Assembly (NCBI GenBank): GCA_022711355.1 | Contig: JAKLFE010000050.1 | Span: forward strand, 1-32,312 | Length of the DNA stretch: 32,312 nucleotides | Source of the DNA: Spirochaetota bacterium | GTDB taxonomy: Bacteria; Spirochaetota; Spirochaetia; Treponematales; Rectinemataceae | Direction: 5' to 3' | Shown: one piece after another, positions 23,836 through 30,148 of the stretch | Position numbering within the stretch: the first letter of the stretch is position 1 | Layout of the letters: each line of letters begins with the position of its first letter | Program-made: the position numbers and the translations under genes | The notes under the pieces: model-generated | Database searches by the model: none | Told to the model about the DNA's origin: nothing | What the model saw: the letters and a program-made list of their open reading frames with translations, nothing else

Positions 23836-23972
23836 CTCCACATGTAGTTCGGGACGCTTCCCTGCCGCCCTGGCGCGGCTATACTGCCGCCCAGTAATAA
23901 CAATCGTAAAAACCAGGTAAAAAACTAGGCTTCGATGGGCGGGGCCCCCTCCGGGGGGCGGCGCGTCCCTCC
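23836..23972. other. Intergenic region between two convergent genes with a short AT-rich patch
   Basis: The 137 bp hold a direct repeat (CTGCCGCCC at 23862-23870 and 23884-23892) and an AT-rich stretch (23893-23936) containing GTAAAAA twice, 10 bp apart. A GCCCCC / GGGGGC hairpin lies at 23944-23959. On the minus strand a run of six T follows that hairpin only after about 16-17 nt, so it is a poor terminator for the 23973 gene. I see no convincing gene. Confidence 0.4.
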
Positions 23973-24908
23973 TTACCTCCCGTCCCCGCTCTCCTTGTTC
24001 CTCCCCGGCCCTCCCTCCCCGACCAGCCGCACGTTCTCGAAGAGGAGGAGCCTCCAGCCCTCGGCCAGGATCTGCCGCTTGTTCTTGGGCGGCAGTATCG
24101 TCCCGACCTCGAGGAACTCGAGGAGCTTCTTGAGCTCGAGGACCCGGTTGTAGGTCGCGCGGTACTCGGGGCAGAGCGAGGCCTTGACCTCCCCGGCCGC
24201 GCAGGAGGCGCAGCCGGCGCGCCGGGGGGAGCGGGGCCCTCGGCCGGCCTCGCCGCCATGGCCGCGGCCGATCTCGGCGCAGGTGGCCCGCCGCTCCGGC
24301 GAGGAGAGGAAGGCCCGGAGGATGCGGAGCCCCGCGGCGCCGAGGACGAAGTCGATGGGCGCGCCGTCGAGGAGGACGGCGCCGTCCCCGCGGAGGGACA
24401 GGGTCCGGTAGGAGCGGAGGACGAGGGCCCGCGAGGCGGCGAGGAGGGCGAGGTCGAGGAGGGCGTTGTACGAGTTGTAGGCTATGGACTCGAGGGGCCG
24501 GGGCTCCGCCCTCGTGGCGATCGCGTAGCCCATCAGCATGATCCAGGCGGTGAAGAGGAAGAAGACGGCGTAGCCCGTCTTCCCCAGGCTCCGGTAGGTC
24601 TCGTACTCGAGCCCGGCCTCCCCGCCCGAGCGCAGCCGGTAGAGGAAGAGGGCCAGGAAGGCGATCGGGTACTGGAAGACCGCGGTGAAGTAGTCGCGGT
24701 GCAGCGCGGCGCCGCAGGCCGCCGAGGCGAGGGCCGCGAGGACCGCGAGGGCCGCGGCGCGGGCCAGGAAGCCGCGGAGGGAGGCGGCGGCGAGGGAGGC
24801 GTAGGCCGGCAGGGCTATGGCGAGGAGGCCGGCAGCGGCCACCCAGCGGGCCGAGCCCAGGAGGAGGGGCGAGGCGCAGGGATCCTGGGGCGAGGGGCCG
24901 AAGCGCAC
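23973..24908 (-). CDS. Uncharacterised membrane protein with cysteine-bearing cytoplasmic tail
   Basis: The product is 311 aa from GTG at 24908. The N-terminal 180 residues contain about five to six hydrophobic helices (WVAAAGLLAIALPAYASLAAA, LAVLAALASAACGAAL, YPIAFLALFLYRL, GYAVFFLFTAWIMLMGYAIA). The rest is soluble and has a Cys cluster (ATCAEIG, then GCASCAAGEVKASLCPEY) that could bind a metal, followed by a helical C-terminus (LELKKLLEFLEVGTILPP). The start is uncertain. The same frame continues upstream into more hydrophobic codons, with no ATG, GTG or TTG before the PilZ gene's end, and GTG 24908 has no ribosome site. It starts 92 bp after the PilZ gene and is last in a three-gene run. 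I recognise no family. Confidence 0.6.
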   Translation of the reverse strand: MRFGPSPQDPCASPLLLGSARWVAAAGLLAIALPAYASLAAASLRGFLARAAALAVLAALASAACGAALHRDYFTAVFQYPIAFLALFLYRLRSGGEAGLEYETYRSLGKTGYAVFFLFTAWIMLMGYAIATRAEPRPLESIAYNSYNALLDLALLAASRALVLRSYRTLSLRGDGAVLLDGAPIDFVLGAAGLRILRAFLSSPERRATCAEIGRGHGGEAGRGPRSPRRAGCASCAAGEVKASLCPEYRATYNRVLELKKLLEFLEVGTILPPKNKRQILAEGWRLLLFENVRLVGEGGPGRNKESGDGR

Positions 24909-25000
24909 GGCCAGGGTGACGAGGGGGAAGGGGAGGGCGCAGGCCAGGGAGGCGAGGGCGTCGGCCGCGCGCGGGCGCCGGGGCGGGCTCGTGGCGGGCC

Positions 25001-26257
25001 TCAGTCGAGCTTGAGGGGCATCTTGACGCCGAGTCCCTCGACCCCCGTCGCGTCGGCGTCGGTGAAGCCGCGGCCGTAGAGGGACTCGAAGAGGTAGCGG
25101 AAGTCCTCGGGCTCGATCTCCTGGTACTCGATGCCGTAGTAGACCCGGGACGCGTCCCGGTAGGTCCGCTTGACCAGGCCCTCGGCCTTGACGCTCCGCT
25201 CGCCGACGCGGACGGTGAGCTCGAGGGCGCTGCCCGGGAGGAGGGAGGCCGCGAGGTCCTTCGAGGCGTTGGAGAACAGGAGGCCGCCCGCGCTGATGTC
25301 GATCACGTCCGCCTGGTAGTCCTGGGGCTTCTTGGGGGCGTTGCGGAAGTAGCCGTTGATCATGAGGGAGTAGGCGAGGACCTTCGAGAACTGGTGGAAG
25401 GTCTCGAGGACGGAGAGGTCGAAGGGCGGCTTGCCCTGCTGCTTGTTGACCAGGCAGACGTAGCCGATGACGTACTCCTGGAAGAGGAGGGGGACCATGA
25501 GCTCCGAGAGGACCCCCGCGTTGCGCTTGTTCCGCTCGAAGCGGATGAGCTCGTCCTCGACGTACTCCTCGTGCGTGCCCTGCTCGCGGAGGAAGTCGCC
25601 GAAGATGGCCCGCGTGACGATGCGGGGCCGGGAGTAGGGATCGGCGCTCGGCAGGCCGCCTATCGAGGTCGGCAGGTAGTAGATCTTGCCGGTGCGCACG
25701 ATCAGCCGCTCCTCGAGGCTCTCCGGCTTGCGCTCCTTGAACATCCGCACCGCCCGCTCGCTGGCGAACTCCGAGCCGCGCTCGTTGAAGTCGGCGATGA
25801 GGGCGCGGATGTCGTGGGGATCGAAGGACGAGGAGGGCTCGGGCTCGGCCACCTGCTCGTACTCGCGGGTTATGGGGAAGGCGAGGTCGTAGCGGTCGCC
25901 GTGGAAGGAGAAGGAGACCGCGAGCTCGGAGGGCGGGGCGCGCCGGGTGTAGCGGCGGCCGAGGTTCTTGTACACGCTCGCGGGGAGCTCAACCGAGAGG
26001 CTGCTCTCCCGTATGTCGAGGGCCTTGGCGCGGAAGGCCATGGCCTGCTCCCGGTAGACGAAGCGGAACTCGTAGACCTGGCCGCGGCGCAGGAGCCGGA
26101 GGGGCATGGCGTGGGAGAGGGTGACCTTGTCGGGGCCGAGCTCCGTGATGAGGACGGGCCACTCGCCCGAGCCCGCGATGAGGAGGACGCGGACCTTCTC
26201 GTCCCTGGCCGAGCCGAGGATGAACTCCTTCTCGATGCGCTTCAGGCTCGTGGCCAT
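25001..26257 (-). CDS. PilZ-type c-di-GMP receptor with inserted GAF-like domain
   Basis: The product is 418 aa from ATG 26257, with GAGGAG about 6 nt upstream. Residues 1-95 resemble the YcgR-type N-terminal domain (VRVLLIAGSGEWPVLITELG then YEFRFVYREQAMAFRAKAL). The first PilZ motif, RxxxR, is at GRRYTRRAPPS (101-106). The second, DxSxxG, is at VIDISAGGLLF (Asp320, Ser322, Gly325). Normally these motifs are only about 20-35 residues apart. The intervening about 180-200 residues end in a typical GAF signature: SELMVPLLFQEYVIGYVCLV (251-270) and an alpha helix. So the PilZ domain seems split by a GAF-like insertion. YcgR-type proteins slow or bias flagellar motors when c-di-GMP is high. Whether this one does so is unknown. 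A lipoprotein gene precedes it by 10 bp. Confidence 0.85.
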   Translation of the reverse strand: MATSLKRIEKEFILGSARDEKVRVLLIAGSGEWPVLITELGPDKVTLSHAMPLRLLRRGQVYEFRFVYREQAMAFRAKALDIRESSLSVELPASVYKNLGRRYTRRAPPSELAVSFSFHGDRYDLAFPITREYEQVAEPEPSSSFDPHDIRALIADFNERGSEFASERAVRMFKERKPESLEERLIVRTGKIYYLPTSIGGLPSADPYSRPRIVTRAIFGDFLREQGTHEEYVEDELIRFERNKRNAGVLSELMVPLLFQEYVIGYVCLVNKQQGKPPFDLSVLETFHQFSKVLAYSLMINGYFRNAPKKPQDYQADVIDISAGGLLFSNASKDLAASLLPGSALELTVRVGERSVKAEGLVKRTYRDASRVYYGIEYQEIEPEDFRYLFESLYGRGFTDADATGVEGLGVKMPLKLD

Positions 26258-26267
26258 CGTCGTCTCC

Positions 26268-26963
26268 TCATGGGGCGCCCGCCCGGTCCGGATCGAAGGA
26301 AAGGGGCCCCGAGGCCTGGGGGTCGAGGCCCAGGGCCTCCACGTACCATACACCATCGACGAGGCCGAGGGCGAGGGAGCCCTCGACCCGCTCCTCCCCG
26401 GGGGAGCTGGGCAGGCGCAGCCGGAGCGTCGCGGAGCTGCCTTCGACGGCTATGGCCCCGAGCCGGCCGGGCAGGCCCCCCGGGGTAACCGCCCCAGCGG
26501 GGGCGAGGAGGAGGGCGAGGGCCTCGCGGGAATCGGGATAGAGGAGCTCGGGTTCGAGCTTGCCTGCCGCGTAGGCCTTGATGAAGCGGCCGGCCACGGA
26601 CAGGACCTCCGCCTCGGGCCCGCCCGCGGCGCGGAGATCCTGGAGGGGGCCGAGGGAGAAATCCTCGGGCAGGCGCGCGAGGCCGGGGGCGCCGAGGCCG
26701 AAGGCCCGGATCGAGGCCGAGAGGCTCAGCTTGGGGGGGCGGGCCGCGGCGGGAGGGGACTTGGGCTGCCCGGCTTGGCGCTTTTCCGCCGGCCGGGGCT
26801 CCTCCCCTTGAAGCGCGGCGCGGGGGGCCCCTTGGCCCGCCGGGCCCGCCTGCCTTTCCCGCCGCGAGCAGGCGAGCGCCGAGGCGGCGATACCCAGCGC
26901 GAGGAGGGCGAGGGCCGCGCGGCCGCTTCGGGCCCGGGGCGAAACGCTGTACTTTCCCCTCAT
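26268..26963 (-). CDS. Uncharacterised lipoprotein upstream of the PilZ gene
   Basis: The product is 231 aa with a lipoprotein signal: hydrophobic residues 16-30 and lipobox ALAC with Cys32. A disordered Pro/Ala/Gln/Arg-rich linker follows (33-80), then a globular domain (about 85-231) with VLSVAGRFIKAYAAGKLEPE and a C-terminal VEGSLALGLVDGVWYVEALGL. The latter looks like the last two strands of an NTF2-like or similar small alpha+beta fold. I do not assign a family. It is first in the run lipoprotein, PilZ, membrane protein. There is no Shine-Dalgarno. The ATG lies about 10 nt from a promoter-like sequence, divergent from the HD gene. Confidence 0.7.
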   Translation of the reverse strand: MRGKYSVSPRARSGRAALALLALGIAASALACSRRERQAGPAGQGAPRAALQGEEPRPAEKRQAGQPKSPPAAARPPKLSLSASIRAFGLGAPGLARLPEDFSLGPLQDLRAAGGPEAEVLSVAGRFIKAYAAGKLEPELLYPDSREALALLLAPAGAVTPGGLPGRLGAIAVEGSSATLRLRLPSSPGEERVEGSLALGLVDGVWYVEALGLDPQASGPLSFDPDRAGAP

Positions 26964-26973
26964 TCCATGGAAG

Positions 26974-27002
26974 TATGTACCATAGAAGCCTGGCTAGGTC
27001 AA
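26974..27002 (-). promoter_or_regulatory. Putative near-leaderless promoter of the lipoprotein-PilZ run
   Basis: TTGACC (26997-27002), 17-bp spacer, TACATA (26974-26979), then 10 nt to the ATG at 26963. An overlapping CATACT (26972-26977) is an alternative -10 box with a 19-bp spacer. Confidence 0.45.
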
Positions 27003-27045
27003 ATTAGGGGCGCGGCGGCGAAGCCGGCGGAAGCGAGGGGGATTC

Positions 27046-28323
27046 GTGCGGGAGGGAGCTCTACATGCGGCGCTCGAGGCGGATTTCACCGAGCCGGTGC
27101 GCGATCCCCTATGGGGGAATATCTTCCTCAGCCCCGGCCTCGAGGCGGTGGCCGCCTCCCCGGCCTTCGCCAAGCTCGGGAGGATCAGGCAGCTCGGGCC
27201 CGCCCAGCTCGTCTATCCGGGGGCGACCCATAGCCGCCGCGCCCACTCCCTCGGGGTCTTCCACACCGCCAAGCGCCTCGTCGCGGCCCTCGCGCGCCGC
27301 GAGGGCCTGGACTTCGTGACGAGGGAGGGCCTCCTCTCCTTCCTCCTGGCCGCCCTCTGCCACGACCTGGGCCACTTCCCCTTCGCCCACTCCCTCAAGG
27401 AGCTCCCCCTCGAGCCCCACGAGGCCCTGACCGCCCGCCTCCTCCGCGCCGAGCCCCTGCGCGGCCTCGCCGGGCGGGCGGGGGCCGATCCCGAGCTGGC
27501 GGCCGCCATCGTCGACGAGTCCCTTCCCGGCTCGGGCGGCCGCGAGCTGCCCTTCTTCAGGGGCCTCCTCTCCGGGGTCCTCGATCCGGACAAGCTCGAC
27601 TACCTCTCCCGGGACGCCTTCCAGTGCGGGGTTCCCTACGGGGTCCAGGATATCGACTTCGTCCTCCAGCGCGTCGCCCTCGGCCCGGGCGACCGCCTCG
27701 GCGTCGACGAGCGGGGCATCATGGCGGTCGAGGGCATCCTCTTCTCGAAGTACCTCATGTACCGCTCCGTCTACTGGCATCGAGGCGTACGCGCGGCCAC
27801 CGCCATGGTCAAGAAGGCCGTCCTCCTCGCCGTCGAGGCCGGCGAGCTCGCCCTCGAGGAGCTCTACGGCCTGGACGACGAGTCCTTCTTCTCGCGCATC
27901 CGCTCCCTCGGCCCCCGGGCTCGGGCCTCCGCCGCACTCGCCGAGGCGGTCTTCGAGGGCCGCCTCTACGGCGCCGTCCTCGACCTGCCCTTCGACCCGG
28001 CCGAGCCCCGCCACGCCGCCCTCCTCGACCTGGGCTCCCGCCTCGGCCTCGAGGCGGCGATCGCGGAGGCGGCGGGGGCCGGCCTCGGGCCGGCGGGGAT
28101 CATCGTGGACCTGCCCGAGCCCATCTCCTTCGAGACGGAGCTTCCCGTCCTCCTCGGCGAGGGGGGAGGGGGCGGGAGCGCGAGCTTCAGCGAGAGCCCG
28201 ACGGTCTTCAAGCCTCCCGTGGTCGCGGGCTTCGCCGCCTCGCTCCGGCGGATCAGGGTCTTCGCCGCCGAGGCTTGGCCGGCGGTCGAGGCCGCGGCCC
28301 GGAAGGCACTCGGGGCGGCCTAG
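27046..28323 (+). CDS. HD-superfamily phosphohydrolase (SAMHD1/YdhJ-like)
   Basis: The product is 425 aa from GTG 27046 with GAGGGGG upstream. It is related to dNTPase-like HD proteins. The first metal His is in THSRRAHSLGV, and the HD pair His106-Asp107 in LCHDLGHFPFAHS. The later Asp is in the characteristic DPDKLDYLSRDAFQCGVPYG, followed by SKYLMYRSVYWHRGVRAA. The N-terminal DPLWGNIFLSPG and RIRQLG are typical of this branch. The likely substrate is a nucleotide, but sequence alone does not tell whether it is a dNTPase or has another activity. A GC-rich hairpin overlaps its stop codon. It diverges from the lipoprotein-PilZ run. Confidence 0.88.
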   Translation: MREGALHAALEADFTEPVRDPLWGNIFLSPGLEAVAASPAFAKLGRIRQLGPAQLVYPGATHSRRAHSLGVFHTAKRLVAALARREGLDFVTREGLLSFLLAALCHDLGHFPFAHSLKELPLEPHEALTARLLRAEPLRGLAGRAGADPELAAAIVDESLPGSGGRELPFFRGLLSGVLDPDKLDYLSRDAFQCGVPYGVQDIDFVLQRVALGPGDRLGVDERGIMAVEGILFSKYLMYRSVYWHRGVRAATAMVKKAVLLAVEAGELALEELYGLDDESFFSRIRSLGPRARASAALAEAVFEGRLYGAVLDLPFDPAEPRHAALLDLGSRLGLEAAIAEAAGAGLGPAGIIVDLPEPISFETELPVLLGEGGGGGSASFSESPTVFKPPVVAGFAASLRRIRVFAAEAWPAVEAAARKALGAA

Positions 28324-28340
28324 GCCGGGCCGCCCGGCCT
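28322..28340 (+). terminator. Possible weak terminator after the HD gene
   Basis: AGGCCGGG (28322-28329) pairs perfectly with CCCGGCCT (28333-28340) over a 3-nt loop. No proper T-run follows, and the next gene's -35 box begins 2 bp later, so its role is uncertain. Confidence 0.35.
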
Positions 28341-28342
28341 CG

Positions 28343-28391
28343 TTGCGGATTTCGCCGGATCGTGTAGACTGTAGGTATGCGGCCCGAATGA
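28343..28391 (+). promoter_or_regulatory. Putative promoter and micro-ORF leader of the ComFB-domain gene
   Basis: TTGCGG (28343-28348), 16-bp spacer, TAGACT (28365-28370). Six nt later an ATG (28377) opens a four-codon ORF (M-R-P-E) ending at 28391. The main gene's ATG at 28407 follows a G-rich ribosome site. The micro-ORF could be a leaderless peptide or chance. Confidence 0.45.
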
Positions 28392-28406
28392 GGGACGGGG
28401 GGGACG

Positions 28407-29123
28407 ATGGAGATACGGAACCTGATGGAGGACGCGGTCAAGGCCGTCGTCGACGAGCTCTTCGAGCTCGAGGCCAAGGATCAGCGCCTCGGCTACTGCC
28501 TCTGCGACCAGTGCCGCCTCGACGTGGCCTGCTACGTCCTCAACAGGATCAAGCCCGAGTACATCGTCTCCAGCCGCGGCCTCGCCTACAGCGAGAAGGA
28601 GGGCCTGGACAAGGTCCAAAGGCGGGCCGACGTCATCTCCCTGGTCAAGGAGGGCTGGGCCAAGGTCACCCACGCCCCGCGCGCCACCGCCGACCATGGC
28701 GCCTCGGGCGGCAAGCCCGAGTCCCTGGACGGGCCCTCCTTCAACTTCCCCACGATCATGGGCCGAGCCTTCGACGGCCGGACCTTCGCCCCCATCGTCG
28801 AGGGCAGCGTCCGCCTCCTCGAGTCCGGCTCCGAGGTCGGCATGGTCGACAAGAACTGGCAGAACCCCTTCGTCCTGGCCAGCGGCACCGCGGGCACCTA
28901 CATCTTCTGGCCCAAGCCCGTCCGGGCGGGCAGGGCCGGCGAGCGGCGGAACTGGACCTTCGAGATCCGCGTCGAGGCGCCCGGCTTCGATCCGGCCTCC
29001 CACTTCATCGAGCTCGGCTGCGAGTCGGAGTCCGCGGCTCGCCGGGATTTCTCCCTCCAGCACGTCCACAAGATCCCCGATCTCTACCTCTTCCCCGAGG
29101 GCCAAGGGGAGGAGGACGAGTAA
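28407..29123 (+). CDS. ComFB-domain protein with extra C-terminal domain
   Basis: The product is 238 aa. Residues 1-60 match the late-competence protein ComFB family: IRNLMEDAVKAVVDELFE, then CLCDQCRLDVACYVLNRIKP (Cys31, Cys33, Cys36, Asn46, Pro50) and EYIVSSRGLAY. In cyanobacteria and Bacillus, ComFB-type domains have been reported to bind cyclic dinucleotides. In Bacillus the comF operon concerns DNA uptake. Here the ComFB part is followed by about 150 residues with a beta-rich look (FAPIVEGSVRLLESGSEVGM, TYIFWPKPV, NWTFEIRVEAPGF, HFIELGCESESAARRDFSL). I do not recognise this part as a named domain. There is no signal peptide or membrane helix, and no comFA or comFC nearby. Confidence 0.82.
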   Translation: MEIRNLMEDAVKAVVDELFELEAKDQRLGYCLCDQCRLDVACYVLNRIKPEYIVSSRGLAYSEKEGLDKVQRRADVISLVKEGWAKVTHAPRATADHGASGGKPESLDGPSFNFPTIMGRAFDGRTFAPIVEGSVRLLESGSEVGMVDKNWQNPFVLASGTAGTYIFWPKPVRAGRAGERRNWTFEIRVEAPGFDPASHFIELGCESESAARRDFSLQHVHKIPDLYLFPEGQGEEDE

Positions 29124-29168
29124 GGGCCCGCGTCCCCGGCCGGCCCTCCTTCCTCCTCGACGCTCGAC

Positions 29169-29411
29169 CTAGGCCAGATAGCGCAGGAGCTCCCGCGCCG
29201 GGACGAGCTCGAGGTAGTGCCTGATCGAATAGATGCCCCGCTCCTCCTGGTGCCGGATCTTGACCACCCGGTAGGCGATCGTCCTCGCGCTGGGAAGCGG
29301 CAGGCCGAGGGGGCGCCCGTTGAGGTCGACGAGCTCGTCGATGCCGAGCTTCCCGGGGATCTCCTGCTCCTCGCCTTCGGGATACACGATGTAGTACTCG
29401 TAGGTCGTCAT
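29169..29411 (-). CDS. Small uncharacterised protein
   Basis: The product is 80 aa from ATG 29411, which is the start favoured by an extended -10 box just upstream; an in-frame longer version to 29444 would run through that promoter. It reads TTYEYYIVYPEGEEQEIPGK, then LGIDELVDLNGRPLGLPLPS and RTIAYRVVKIRHQEERGIY, and ends ELLRYLA. It looks like a compact beta-rich domain with a C-terminal helix. There is no signal peptide and no known motif. It converges with the ComFB-domain gene. Confidence 0.65.
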   Translation of the reverse strand: MTTYEYYIVYPEGEEQEIPGKLGIDELVDLNGRPLGLPLPSARTIAYRVVKIRHQEERGIYSIRHYLELVPARELLRYLA

Positions 29412-29418
29412 TACCCGC

Positions 29419-29427
29419 AGTATAGCA
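29419..29427 (-). promoter_or_regulatory. Putative leaderless promoter (extended -10) of the 80-aa gene
   Basis: The minus strand reads TGC-TATACT (29419-29427), an extended -10 box with 5/6 match. The ATG at 29411 follows 7 nt later. A good -35 box is not evident, as is usual for extended -10 promoters. Confidence 0.55.
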
Positions 29428-29601
29428 TGGACAGAACTCCCCAATATCCCGCAGTAGCCTCCTGAGGCCCGAGCGCGGCCCCGCGGCGGCTTTCTCGCGT
29501 TATTTCTTCTATAGTATACGTATATCCAAAACAGCTACACGGATGTAAAGAGCAATGCCCCCAAAAAGAATTTCTGTCGATTCTTTTCGAATTTCCTTTT
29601 G

Positions 29602-29632
29602 TTGACAGTGACATAGCCTGAGGTACTATAAA
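29602..29632 (+). promoter_or_regulatory. Promoter of the mraZ division/cell-wall cluster
   Basis: A perfect TTGACA (29602-29607) is followed by TACTAT (29624-29629, 16 bp) or TATAAA (29627-29632, 19 bp). The preceding about 120 bp (29480-29600) are AT-rich, like an UP element. They include an 8-bp inverted repeat, AAAAGAAT (29564-29571) and ATTCTTTT (29580-29587), of unknown role. No gene is seen in 29412-29601. Confidence 0.7.
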
Positions 29633-29639
29633 GACGTGG

Positions 29640-29674
29640 TGGGAAAAAGTGGTAAAACGTAGGAACTAGTGGCA
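29640..29674 (+). promoter_or_regulatory. MraZ operator: four direct repeats at 10-bp spacing
   Basis: TGGGA (29640), TGGTA (29650), TAGGA (29660) and TGGCA (29670) begin exactly 10 bp apart, on the same face of the helix. MraZ is known to bind TGGGN repeats spaced like this upstream of its own gene. The third box contains the AGGA ribosome site and the fourth runs into the ATG, so binding would block transcription start and early leader sequences. Confidence 0.8.
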
Positions 29675-30117
29675 TGAACCTATTAACCGGTGAGTTCAGG
29701 AACACCCTGGACGAGAAAGGACGAATTTCTCTTCCCGCGAAGCTCAGGGGAGAGCTCTGCGGGAGCGAGTTCGTCCTGACCCAGGGGGTGGACGCCTGCC
29801 TCTGGCTCTTCGCACCGGAACAGTGGAATGCCCTGTCCAAGAAGCTCATCGAGTCGACGAGCCTCTTCGCCGCGCGGGCCCGGCTCGTGCAGCGGCGTAT
29901 CCTGGCTCCCGCCCAGGAGGTCGAGGTCGACAAGCTCGGGAGGATCGCCATCCCCCAGAGCCTGCGCGAGTTCGCGGGGCTCTCCAAGGATTGCGTCATC
30001 CTGGGCATCACCAAGTACATCGAGATTTGGGACGCCGAGGCCTACAAGAAGTACCTCGAGGCGAACGAGTCCGAATTCCTGGCCGCGGCCGAAGAACTGG
30101 GAGGGCTGACTCTCTAG
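29674..30117 (+). CDS. mraZ: Transcriptional regulator MraZ
   Basis: MraZ is a ring-forming DNA-binding protein of AbrB-like fold that controls the division/cell-wall (dcw) cluster, usually as an autorepressor. The 147-aa product has the paired DXXXR signatures of the duplicated domain: GEFRNTLDEKGRISLPAKLR at residues about 6-25, and QEVEVDKLGRIAIPQSLREF in the second half. The length and order are standard. It begins ATG 29674 at the end of four MraZ boxes and is first in the mraZ-rsmH-ftsL-murF run. Confidence 0.96.
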   Translation: MNLLTGEFRNTLDEKGRISLPAKLRGELCGSEFVLTQGVDACLWLFAPEQWNALSKKLIESTSLFAARARLVQRRILAPAQEVEVDKLGRIAIPQSLREFAGLSKDCVILGITKYIEIWDAEAYKKYLEANESEFLAAAEELGGLTL

Positions 30118-30148
30118 CGCGCGAGCGCCGGGGAGTCGGTATTCGGCC

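Noticed and set aside
29555..29605. 16-codon ORF (MPPKRISVDSFRISFC) upstream of mraZ
   Set aside because: It is very short, lies upstream of the mraZ promoter and has no supporting family. Probably chance in an AT-rich stretch.
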